A DNA stretch of 47,693 bases, taken from positions 1-47,693 of the forward strand of contig CAVJWU010000006.1 of the NCBI GenBank assembly GCA_963653535.1. Reading direction: 5' to 3'. This stretch comes from UBA3210 sp963653535 (GTDB lineage Bacteria > Bacillota_I > Bacilli_A > RFN20 > CAG-449). The position numbers and the translations under genes were made by a program. Below the pieces are notes generated by a model. It saw only the letters and a list, made by a program, of their open reading frames with translations, ran no database searches and was not told the DNA's origin. Of this stretch, positions 40,693 to 47,693 are shown piece after piece. Position 1 is the stretch's first letter. The number at the start of each line of letters is the position of its first letter.

Positions 40693-42351
40693 TTAAATAA
40701 TTTCAATAATCTTTACTTCGAATTTCTTCGCATCAATTTCAATTTTTATTTGATCGACGAAATATTTTCTTGTGATATGAATGATTCTATTTTCATCATC
40801 GATATCATCAACAACTAATTGACCAAGTTTTAATGCTTCATTGTCTTTTCTTATCTTAATCCAATGTTTGTAATAAGAAAATAATTCTTCATCAATTTTT
40901 TCTTTATCCCAAAGCATGCCACGACGGCAATCAGGATCATCTTCTCCCACCATACCAACTTCATCACCATAATAAATCATTGGCATGCCAGGAAGAACCA
41001 TTTGGAGGGCTAAAGCAAATTTTAAAATCTTTTTCTTTCCTCCAACTTTTGTTAAAAATCTTGGAGTATCATGTGAATCAATTAAATTCCATAATAAGTT
41101 TCTAATACGAACATTTAAACGTGAATTGACATAATTAAAGTCATTAATAAAATCAGAGCACTTATATTTCTTGTCTAAACATAATCTTTCGACTGATTTA
41201 TTGAATTCATAATTCATGACCGTATCGAATTCATCGCCTTTAAGCCATTCACTCGCTTCATGCCATACTTCTCCAACAATTAATGCACATTTAGAAATGG
41301 ATTTAACATATTTTCTAAATTCTTTCCAAAAAGAATGTGGAATTTCATCCGCGACATCAAGTCTATAACCATCAATGCCCATATCTAAATAAGTCTTAAC
41401 AACTTTAAAGATATATTCTTTAACCTTAGGATTAGATGTATTTAATTTAGGCATGCCAGAAGAATAAGCAAAAGTTAAATAATTAGGTACTGATTTAGAT
41501 TGTTTATCAAATTCAAATTTAACTGGGAATTTATTAATATAATACCAGTCTTTATATTCAGACTTTTGTTGCTTTTTTAAAACATCTTGGAAAGCGAAGA
41601 ACATAACAGAAGTATGATTAAATACTCCATCGAGAATAATTCTAATTCCTTTTTCATGTGCTTTTACGATAAGTTCTTTTAAATCTCTCTTTTTACCAAA
41701 ATCAGTATCAATTTTTAAATAATCTTCAACGACATATTTATGATCAGTATTAGATTGAAAAATTGGTGTTAAATATAATACTTCAACACCTAAATTTTCT
41801 AAATAATCAAGTTTTGAAGTAATGCCTTTTAAAGTACCGCCGTAAGTTTTTCTTTCACCTTTAATTGGTAATTCATACCATGATTCGTTAGTTTCACCAT
41901 TATCACGTGCGAAACGATCAACAAAGATTTGATAGACGATGCTACCTTTAGCCCAAGAAGGAACTACGAATAATTCATCATCTTTAACCGCGGTAGAAAA
42001 ATCGAACATGTAATCTAAATCAGAAATAGGTTCACTAAAGAAATGATAATTTCCATAATAAGTAACTTCTTTATCATCTTTTAAAATGAAGAAATATCTC
42101 ACACATAAAGAAGTTGAATCTAAGACAATTTCATAATAATCGAATAATTCATCAGAAAAAGATTTATGCATTTGTGATTGATAAATAGTACCTTCTTCAA
42201 GTCCACGTGCATTTAAATACTTATCACAGAAAGCAAGATAAACAGAAGTTACATCATCTTTCTTTGTACGTAATTTAATGACATATTTACCTTTTTCAAT
42301 TGCATAGACAAATTCTTTGTCCATCTTATGACATACTGCTTCTTTTATCAT
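40693..42351 (-). CDS. GH13 alpha-glucan hydrolase, cyclomaltodextrinase/neopullulanase type
   Basis: Cytosolic enzyme for maltodextrins or cyclodextrins. The N-terminal region (KEAVCHKMDKEFVYAIEKG, VIKLRTKKDDVTSVYL) is the CBM34-like start of GH13_20 enzymes, and no signal peptide is present. Catalytic residues are D332 (GYRLDVAD), E361 (VGEVWH) and D428 (DSHDTP), with region I DGVFNH at 241. It has 552 residues. AAGGAG lies 7 bases before the ATG. It pairs with the downstream hydrolase. Confidence 0.93.
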   Translation of the reverse strand: MIKEAVCHKMDKEFVYAIEKGKYVIKLRTKKDDVTSVYLAFCDKYLNARGLEEGTIYQSQMHKSFSDELFDYYEIVLDSTSLCVRYFFILKDDKEVTYYGNYHFFSEPISDLDYMFDFSTAVKDDELFVVPSWAKGSIVYQIFVDRFARDNGETNESWYELPIKGERKTYGGTLKGITSKLDYLENLGVEVLYLTPIFQSNTDHKYVVEDYLKIDTDFGKKRDLKELIVKAHEKGIRIILDGVFNHTSVMFFAFQDVLKKQQKSEYKDWYYINKFPVKFEFDKQSKSVPNYLTFAYSSGMPKLNTSNPKVKEYIFKVVKTYLDMGIDGYRLDVADEIPHSFWKEFRKYVKSISKCALIVGEVWHEASEWLKGDEFDTVMNYEFNKSVERLCLDKKYKCSDFINDFNYVNSRLNVRIRNLLWNLIDSHDTPRFLTKVGGKKKILKFALALQMVLPGMPMIYYGDEVGMVGEDDPDCRRGMLWDKEKIDEELFSYYKHWIKIRKDNEALKLGQLVVDDIDDENRIIHITRKYFVDQIKIEIDAKKFEVKIIEII

Positions 42352-42402
42352 ACCTTAACTCCTTACGATTATTTATAAGTATATCATACTTATTTTCATT
42401 TA

Positions 42403-42924
42403 TTAATACGATTTTAATTTCTTCACGTAGCGAAACGTTTCTTTTTCGCCTTTTTCTTTCAGCATTAAAAGCCATTTATATAATTCATTATATGTTTCTT
42501 TATGCATTTGGCATTTTGCTTCTCGAGAAACTAAATAGATTAAAGGATCTTCATCCTTATAATTTTTACCACGGTATATTTTACTAGCCGCGATACGATC
42601 AGCGAACATTTCTTTGAGATATTTTAATGGCATTTTAATCGGTCCATATCCCCCGGTAGAAACAATATCTTGCCAATATTCAAAATGATGTTTATTTCTT
42701 CCTTTATGATGTAACCAAGCTTTAGAATAACCGAATAATTCTCTTTCTTTGGTGTTTGGTGAACGTGTCCCTTGGTAATATTTCGCACCTGGAATAAATT
42801 CAGTAAAAGAATATTTTGATAAATCATGGACTAATCCTTGTAAAGGAATACCAACTTTAAAGCAAATGTTTCTAACTTTATGACGATGTCTAGTAATCGT
42901 TATAAAATGTTTTATAGGATGCAT
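42403..42924 (-). CDS. DUF5662-like protein
   Basis: A 173-residue protein of a family without known function. HDLSKYSFTEFIPG near residue 33, HHKGRNKHHFEYW near residue 72 and FADRIAASKIY are the conserved His/Asp-rich blocks, suggesting a metal-dependent fold. It starts one base before the end of the upstream flavoprotein gene and so shares its transcript. It ends 51 bases before the amylase start. Confidence 0.75.
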   Translation of the reverse strand: MHPIKHFITITRHRHKVRNICFKVGIPLQGLVHDLSKYSFTEFIPGAKYYQGTRSPNTKERELFGYSKAWLHHKGRNKHHFEYWQDIVSTGGYGPIKMPLKYLKEMFADRIAASKIYRGKNYKDEDPLIYLVSREAKCQMHKETYNELYKWLLMLKEKGEKETFRYVKKLKSY

Positions 42925-44532
42925 CTAATTACCTCCTTCATATTTATTTTTAATAAATTCACCAACTCGTAGTCCATCTACCATACTTGAAGTAATTCCT
43001 CCGGCGTAAGAAGCTCCTTCTCCACAAGGATAAATACCTCTGATGTTTGCTTGACCTAATTCATCACGGAGAATATGAATTGGTGAAGAAGATCTAGTTT
43101 CTACTCCGGTAAGAATATTATCTTCATCCTTAATTGATGTTAATTTATTCCCTAATGAAATTAATCCTTCTCTTAAAGAATTAGAAATAAATAAAGGTAA
43201 TATTTCATCTAATGAAGCAAAGTAGTAGCCTGGTTTATAACTAGGTTTTACTTTACCGATATAAGTAGATTTTTTTCCTTTAAGAAAATCACCAAGTCTT
43301 TGAACAGGGGCAAAATAAGGATAATCTTTATTAAATGCTTTTCTTTCAATACTTTCTTGAAAATACATCCCATCTAACGGATTACCTTTATAATAATCAT
43401 CGACATTAACTGAAACTAATATCGCCGAATTAGCGTTTTCTAAATCTCTTTTAAAATAACTCATCCCATTAACTAAAATGGAATTTTCTTCTGTATTAGA
43501 AGCAACTACTTCGCCTCCTGGGCACATACAAAAAGAATATACGCCTCTTCCTGAAGGTAAATGAGTGACTAAGCGATATTCTGCCGGAGGTAAATGATAT
43601 TTTAAGTTATTTTTACCGTATTGAGCGATATCAACTTCTTTTTGAAGCATCTCAAGTCTTACTCCAATCGAAAAAGGCTTAGGATTAATATTTATTTTTT
43701 TATCTAAAAGTAATTTAAATGTATCTCTTGAAGAATGTCCAATCGCTAGAATGAGGTCATCAGTATAAAATTCTTTAATATTTCCATCCTTTAAATCTTT
43801 AACAAAGACTTTTGATACATTATTATTTATCGTTTCAAAATCGATAAACTGATGTTCAAAATAAACTTCTCCACCAAGACGAATAATTTCTTTACGAATA
43901 TTTTTAACAACATTACGAAGATTATCGCTTCCAATATGTGGATGAGCGAGATAACCGATTTCTTTAGGCGCGCCAAATTCGATTAAAGTATCTAAAATAA
44001 ATCTAATGCGATCATCTTTAATGCCAGTCATTAGTTTACCATCTGAGAAAGTTCCTGCTCCTCCTTCACCAAAACATACGTTACTACGAGGATTAAAATT
44101 ACCTTCTAGTTTAAATTTTTCAACATCTTGAATACGTCTATCAACATCTTTCCCCATTTCAATAACGATTGGGTTTAAGTTAGCTTTCGCTAGATAATAG
44201 GAAACGATTAACCCACATGGACCAAGACCTACTACAATAGGTCTTTTATTCGCTTTTAATGTAGGAATAACATATTCATCCTTTTTAACATCATATAATT
44301 TTACATTTTTATTATTAGAAAAATTAAAATCTTTAGTTAAGACCACTCTTAAAGAATATACATATAATAATGAATTCTTTTTTCTTGCATCTAATGCTTT
44401 TTTAACTATTTTATATGAAGAAATATATTTTTTATCTACATTTAAAAAAGAAGATAATTTATCAAGTATTATATCTTCAGTTTCATATATTTTTAGGACA
44501 AAATTACTAACGACAATTTCCATTGTATTCAC
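42925..44532 (-). CDS. FAD-dependent oxidoreductase with N-terminal domain (COG2509-like)
   Basis: A 535-residue flavoprotein of unknown substrate. An N-terminal domain of about 95 residues precedes the FAD site GLGPCG (102-107). GEGGAGTFSDGKLMTG and the C-terminal YPCGEGASYAGGITSSMVDG complete the fold. It resembles the 474-residue protein at 31987-33411, which lacks the N-terminal domain, so the two are distant paralogues. It is followed without a gap by the DUF5662-like gene. Confidence 0.87.
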   Translation of the reverse strand: MNTMEIVVSNFVLKIYETEDIILDKLSSFLNVDKKYISSYKIVKKALDARKKNSLLYVYSLRVVLTKDFNFSNNKNVKLYDVKKDEYVIPTLKANKRPIVVGLGPCGLIVSYYLAKANLNPIVIEMGKDVDRRIQDVEKFKLEGNFNPRSNVCFGEGGAGTFSDGKLMTGIKDDRIRFILDTLIEFGAPKEIGYLAHPHIGSDNLRNVVKNIRKEIIRLGGEVYFEHQFIDFETINNNVSKVFVKDLKDGNIKEFYTDDLILAIGHSSRDTFKLLLDKKININPKPFSIGVRLEMLQKEVDIAQYGKNNLKYHLPPAEYRLVTHLPSGRGVYSFCMCPGGEVVASNTEENSILVNGMSYFKRDLENANSAILVSVNVDDYYKGNPLDGMYFQESIERKAFNKDYPYFAPVQRLGDFLKGKKSTYIGKVKPSYKPGYYFASLDEILPLFISNSLREGLISLGNKLTSIKDEDNILTGVETRSSSPIHILRDELGQANIRGIYPCGEGASYAGGITSSMVDGLRVGEFIKNKYEGGN

Positions 44533-44548
44533 CTTCTAAAACATCTAA

Positions 44549-44557
44549 ATTGTATCA
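44549..44557 (-). promoter_or_regulatory. Extended -10 promoter of the second flavoprotein
   Basis: The minus strand reads TGATACAAT before the ATG at 44532, with AAGGTG as ribosome binding site. The -35 is weak. Confidence 0.45.
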
Positions 44558-44627
44558 AATTTATAATTAAATTTAATTATTTATTTTTAATATTCACGAT
44601 AATTTTTTCTTACTTGAACAAGAACAA

Positions 44628-44661
44628 ATAAAAGCACCTCCATTATATAATAGAAGCGCTT
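44628..44661 (-). terminator. Terminator of the guanine deaminase operon
   Basis: A long hairpin: AAGC, CTTC and ATTA arms pair with TAAT, GAGG and GCTT around a TA centre, with single mismatches. T-rich sequence flanks it on both sides, so it may work in both directions. It lies 29 bases past the MBL stop. Confidence 0.75.
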
Positions 44662-44689
44662 AATTTTTGTAGTATGTATCATTTTATTT

Positions 44690-45574
44690 TTATAAATGAT
44701 TATCATTAATAAATACTAATCGATTATCTTTAAAATAATTTCTAATTCTTTTCGCATTACTTAAATACGATAAATAGCTTCTAACAGTCGAAAGAATTAG
44801 CATGTATTTATTATATGAAATCTTTAAATTGTAATGACTAAATATATGTGCCGTACATTCAGTACAATTATGTTCTTCTTTTAAATAATCTAATAGAACA
44901 GATATAATTTCATTCACTTTATCAATATTATAATTAACAACTGGTTTAATATGTGTTGTCACTTCACTATGCGAAGGAACAACAATTTTTCCTTCTAATG
45001 AACTAACATAATCTAGTGAAGAAATATATCCTTTAACATCATAAATTAATAAGATATGTTGTTTATCAATTAAAGAAATTGATCCTAAAGTATCCGCGAC
45101 AAAATATACTTCATCTTTCGTTTTTATTCCAATCATCCCGTAGTGATGACCTGGTAAATGAAAATAATTTAATCCTTCAGGAATTTCACTTAAACCATAT
45201 ATTTCATCATTTTCTTCAATATGCATTAATTTACCATCATATTCATCTAGAGGATAACCACCGTAAAGAAAGCCAATATCGAGTTTAGGATCACGAAAGA
45301 ATCCTCTTTCTACTTTACTCGCGATCATCTTTGGATGATATTTTTCATTTAAATATGTACATGCCCCTGAATGATCAGCGTGGCAATGGGTAAATATTAA
45401 ATATTTTAAATTGAAGTGATGTTCTATTAGTACTTTATCGATAAAAGGAGCATCAAGCGAAGATCCGCAGTCGATGAGACAAACATCATTAGACGAATTT
45501 AAAATATAGACCCCAATATTAGTTGGTCCATCGATATAATATGTATTACCTTTTAAATGATGTAATTCGTACAT
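44690..45574 (-). CDS. MBL-fold metallohydrolase
   Basis: A 294-residue protein with the metallo-beta-lactamase metal site H63-C-H65-A-D67-H68, then HLPGHHYGM and VADT. A C-terminal helical domain from about residue 215 contains a C-x2-C (CTECT) not seen in simple glyoxalases. Substrate unknown; hydrolytic or redox roles are possible. It is the third gene of the guanine deaminase operon. Confidence 0.85.
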   Translation of the reverse strand: MYELHHLKGNTYYIDGPTNIGVYILNSSNDVCLIDCGSSLDAPFIDKVLIEHHFNLKYLIFTHCHADHSGACTYLNEKYHPKMIASKVERGFFRDPKLDIGFLYGGYPLDEYDGKLMHIEENDEIYGLSEIPEGLNYFHLPGHHYGMIGIKTKDEVYFVADTLGSISLIDKQHILLIYDVKGYISSLDYVSSLEGKIVVPSHSEVTTHIKPVVNYNIDKVNEIISVLLDYLKEEHNCTECTAHIFSHYNLKISYNKYMLILSTVRSYLSYLSNAKRIRNYFKDNRLVFINDNHL

Positions 45575-45613
45575 AACTAACTCTCTTTCTTAGTTAAAAA
45601 TTAATTTAACTAT

Positions 45614-46126
45614 TTATTTAAGTAAATAAGCTAATAAGAAGCCTAGAAAAAAGCAAAGTTGTGAAATAGTATTAATGCTTTGTTCAATCCAGTTAGATTT
45701 GTTATCACTTGAATCTAATTTTATCGCGCAGATAATCATTAATATCATGCCGATAACTCCAAGAATAAGAAATACTAATGAATAAGGATTTAATAAAGAT
45801 TGAAAAAATGTCCCTAAAGAAGAAGAAAAACAAGAAATAATAAAACCTACTAACATAATAATAAAGCCAATTGGCATTACTATACGCATTTGGATAAATA
45901 AGCACCAGATATTCTTCTTTTTAAAAACGACAATCAATTTCCAAATCACTTTAATTAATCCAGAAATAAAGGTAATTATACTACCAATAATAAAGATAAA
46001 ACTTGAAAAAGATAAGCCGAGAACAATACTTGTTAATAAGAAAAATAAACAAGGGAAGAAATCAAAGCTCGCTAATGAAAGGCTAAAGTCATTAGGCACT
46101 ATATCTTTAGAAATTTTATTATTCAT
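45614..46126 (-). CDS. Small integral membrane protein of unknown function
   Basis: A 170-residue protein with about four to five hydrophobic helices and short charged loops (for example VVFKKKNIW, KLDSSDNKSNW). No family recognised. It begins one base before the guanine deaminase stop and so is translationally coupled. A link to purine uptake or to the neighbouring MBL protein is conjecture. Confidence 0.75.
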   Translation of the reverse strand: MNNKISKDIVPNDFSLSLASFDFFPCLFFLLTSIVLGLSFSSFIFIIGSIITFISGLIKVIWKLIVVFKKKNIWCLFIQMRIVMPIGFIIMLVGFIISCFSSSLGTFFQSLLNPYSLVFLILGVIGMILMIICAIKLDSSDNKSNWIEQSINTISQLCFFLGFLLAYLLK

Positions 46127-47398
46127 TTATAACACTTTATTTCCCTTAACGTATTTAGTCACAATGTCTCTTTCATCAGAAAGATATATTGCAGTGATAA
46201 TTCTATTTTCTAACGATAACTTATTAGCGTGTCTAATTCTAGAATCATCAATAACTACAGCATCAAATTCATAATCTTTTTCAAATGAACCTACTTTGCC
46301 AAAGAATTGACCTCCACCTTTCGTTGCAAGGAAGAATCCTTCTGCTTCGCTTAACCATTTATAATTTTGATCTAAGATTCTCCATCTCATCTTACTTGCT
46401 TTAATAGTTTCTTCGACTGCTTTAAACATGTTTAAAGTAGTTCCAGCAGCGATATCCGAACCAAGTCCTACATTAAATCCTTCATCAAGATATTTTCTTA
46501 TAGGAGCGATACCACTTCTTACATTAATATTTGATTCAGGACAATGAACAATATAAACATTATTTTTCTTCATTAAATTTAATTCTTCTTCATCTGAATA
46601 TACGCAATGAGCCATTAAGGTTGGACAATCTTCCCCACCAAACAAACCATGAAGATCATACGCTTCACCATAATTTTTAGCTTTTGGGCAAAGTTCTTTC
46701 ACCCATTTAATTTCACTTATATTCTCCGATAAATGTGATTGAACTGGTAAATGATACTTAACTTGAATTTCTTTAAGTTTATCTAAAACTTCATCGCTAC
46801 AAGAAGGAATAAAGCGCGGAGTAAGAATAGGAGAAGTAAATGAATAATTTCTTTTATTACATTCTTTCACCCATTCTAAAGTATCTAAATATGACTCATT
46901 AGTACTTTCTTTAATATAATCAGGACAATTACGGTCCATATTTACTTTTCCCACTTTAGTAATAAGTTTAGTTTCTTCTAATTTATCCATAAGGAGAAGT
47001 GTTGCTTCTTTATGAACAGTTGCGAATATACAGGCTCTAGTTGTTGAACTATGAAGTAAATCATCGCTAAAAATACTATATGCTTTTAAGGCATATTCGT
47101 TATCTTTATATTTAGCTTCTTCAGGAAAGGTATTAACATTTAACCAATCGATTAATTCTAAATCCATTCCTAGTCCCCTAAAAGTATATTGAGGAGCGTG
47201 AACGTGAAGATCAATTAAGCCAGGAATAATTAATTTTCCATTGTAATCTTCTATTAATTCATTTTGATATTCTTTTGGTAATGAAGTATATACCCCGATA
47301 ACTTTATCACCATCAGTTACTAAATAACCATCTTCATAAAGTTCAAATTGAGAAGGATTTGATGTATAAACAATATCACCATGTAAAACTTTAATCAT
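46127..47398 (-). CDS. guaD: Guanine deaminase
   Basis: Converts guanine to xanthine. Metal-binding HVHAPQ lies at residues 65-70, followed by the guanine-deaminase pattern GMDLELIDWLNVNTFPEE, MAHCVYSDEEE and GLGSDIAAG. An upstream ATG at 47410 exists, but the promoter would start RNA there and GGGTGAT fits as ribosome binding site for ATG 47398, giving 423 residues. It heads an operon with a membrane protein and an MBL protein. Confidence 0.93.
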   Translation of the reverse strand: MIKVLHGDIVYTSNPSQFELYEDGYLVTDGDKVIGVYTSLPKEYQNELIEDYNGKLIIPGLIDLHVHAPQYTFRGLGMDLELIDWLNVNTFPEEAKYKDNEYALKAYSIFSDDLLHSSTTRACIFATVHKEATLLLMDKLEETKLITKVGKVNMDRNCPDYIKESTNESYLDTLEWVKECNKRNYSFTSPILTPRFIPSCSDEVLDKLKEIQVKYHLPVQSHLSENISEIKWVKELCPKAKNYGEAYDLHGLFGGEDCPTLMAHCVYSDEEELNLMKKNNVYIVHCPESNINVRSGIAPIRKYLDEGFNVGLGSDIAAGTTLNMFKAVEETIKASKMRWRILDQNYKWLSEAEGFFLATKGGGQFFGKVGSFEKDYEFDAVVIDDSRIRHANKLSLENRIITAIYLSDERDIVTKYVKGNKVL

Positions 47399-47415
47399 TA
47401 AATCACCCATAAATC

Positions 47416-47444
47416 ATTATATATGAAACTTTATTAAGTGTCTA
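47416..47444 (-). promoter_or_regulatory. Promoter of the guanine deaminase operon
   Basis: TAGACA (47439-47444), 17 bases, TATAAT (47416-47421) on the minus strand. It supports the shorter start of guaD. Confidence 0.8.
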
Positions 47445-47452
47445 TTTTTAAT

Positions 47453-47508
47453 AAAAACCGCAAAGGAAAAAAGTTATTAAGAATTAATTTAAAAGTTTGT
47501 TCCTTACG
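47453..47508 (-). terminator. Probable terminator of the glycosyltransferase gene
   Basis: CGTAAGGAA and TTCCTTTGCG can pair with one bulge across a 30-base AT-rich loop, followed by GTTTTT on the minus strand. The large loop lowers confidence. Confidence 0.45.
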
Positions 47509-47523
47509 TTAAATTGACATTTC

Positions 47524-47693
47524 TTATTCTTTACCTTCTAGTTCTTTAAAACGTTCTTTGAAAAAGGTTTTCCACATTCCTTCGATATTACTTTCTTCAT
47601 ATCGACTTGCAATATTAAACGTAGATTCTTTTAGTTTCCTTAATTCTTCTTGATTAGATAATACTTCAATTATTTTTAAAGCAAAGACTTTAG
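47524..47693 (-). CDS. Probable glycosyltransferase family 4, C-terminal end only
   Basis: The right edge cuts this gene; 55 codons before a TAA remain. The segment ALKIIEVLSNQEELRKL followed by AS-R-YEES-NIEGMWKTFF has the spacing of the C-terminal tail of GT4 glycosyltransferases (LLSNPELRKKL ... YSIENIAKKW). The product would act on cell-surface or lipid glycans. The assignment is tentative because the catalytic part lies outside the window. Confidence 0.5.
   Translation of the reverse strand, partial: KVFALKIIEVLSNQEELRKLKESTFNIASRYEESNIEGMWKTFFKERFKELEGKE

Noticed and set aside
47626..47628. Possible reassignment of AGG (known as Met in one uncultivated Bacilli clade)
   Set aside because: The AGG codon in the glycosyltransferase tail falls at a place usually held by Arg, so standard coding fits; the few AGG codons seen give no support for change.
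1..47693. tRNA, rRNA, CRISPR, insertion sequence or prophage
   Set aside because: No cloverleaf-like gaps, regular repeat arrays, transposase or phage genes were found on either strand.

Overview
This 47.7 kb window comes from an AT-rich, Gram-positive-type bacterium, most likely an uncultivated host-associated member of the Bacilli close to the Mollicutes-like orders (RF39/RFN20/Erysipelotrichia-like). The assignment rests on low GC, zinc-type S14 and adenylate kinase, strong AGGAGG ribosome binding sites, a tyrosyl T-box, a lysine riboswitch, and a spc operon without rpmD (L30). I cannot name the species. Every gene I support lies on the minus strand, so transcription runs from high to low coordinates. 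All 62 genes end in TAA or TAG and none in TGA, while tryptophan is encoded by TGG.

Layout from low to high coordinate: uridine kinase (96-722); the fused S10-spc-alpha ribosomal operon from rpsJ (15332) down to rplQ (900), including secY, adk, map, infA, rpmJ and rpoA, driven from a consensus promoter at about 15.5 kb behind a folded leader RNA; a queuosine cluster tgt-queA-queH plus an unknown gene (15.7-19.2 kb); a small peptide deformylase; a lysine-riboswitch-controlled amino-acid ABC transporter (19.8-22.5 kb) whose lipoprotein appears circularly permuted; two secreted unknowns (22.5-24.4 kb); the str operon rpsL-rpsG-fusA followed by tuf with its own promoter (24.5-29.0 kb); serine dehydratase, pyrophosphatase and a membrane hydrolase (29.1-31.9 kb); purB-purA plus a flavoprotein (32.0-36.0 kb); an unexplained leader-like RNA with tiny ORFs in front of purB (36.06-36.25 kb); a 58-residue double-glycine-leader peptide gene coupled to radC (36.3-37.2 kb); T-box-controlled tyrS with a DMT transporter (37.3-39.7 kb); a hydrolase, a cyclomaltodextrinase-like amylase, a DUF5662-like protein and a second flavoprotein (39.7-44.5 kb); a guanine deaminase operon (44.7-47.4 kb); and the 3' end of a probable glycosyltransferase at the right edge.

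Most of the window is core translation and nucleotide metabolism. The best candidates for new biology are the circularly permuted solute-binding lipoprotein under a lysine riboswitch, the bacteriocin-like GG-leader peptide co-transcribed with radC behind an inverted-repeat operator, the complete absence of TGA stops, and the purB-upstream leader with hydrophobic micro-ORFs. No tRNA, rRNA, insertion sequence, prophage or CRISPR array was seen.
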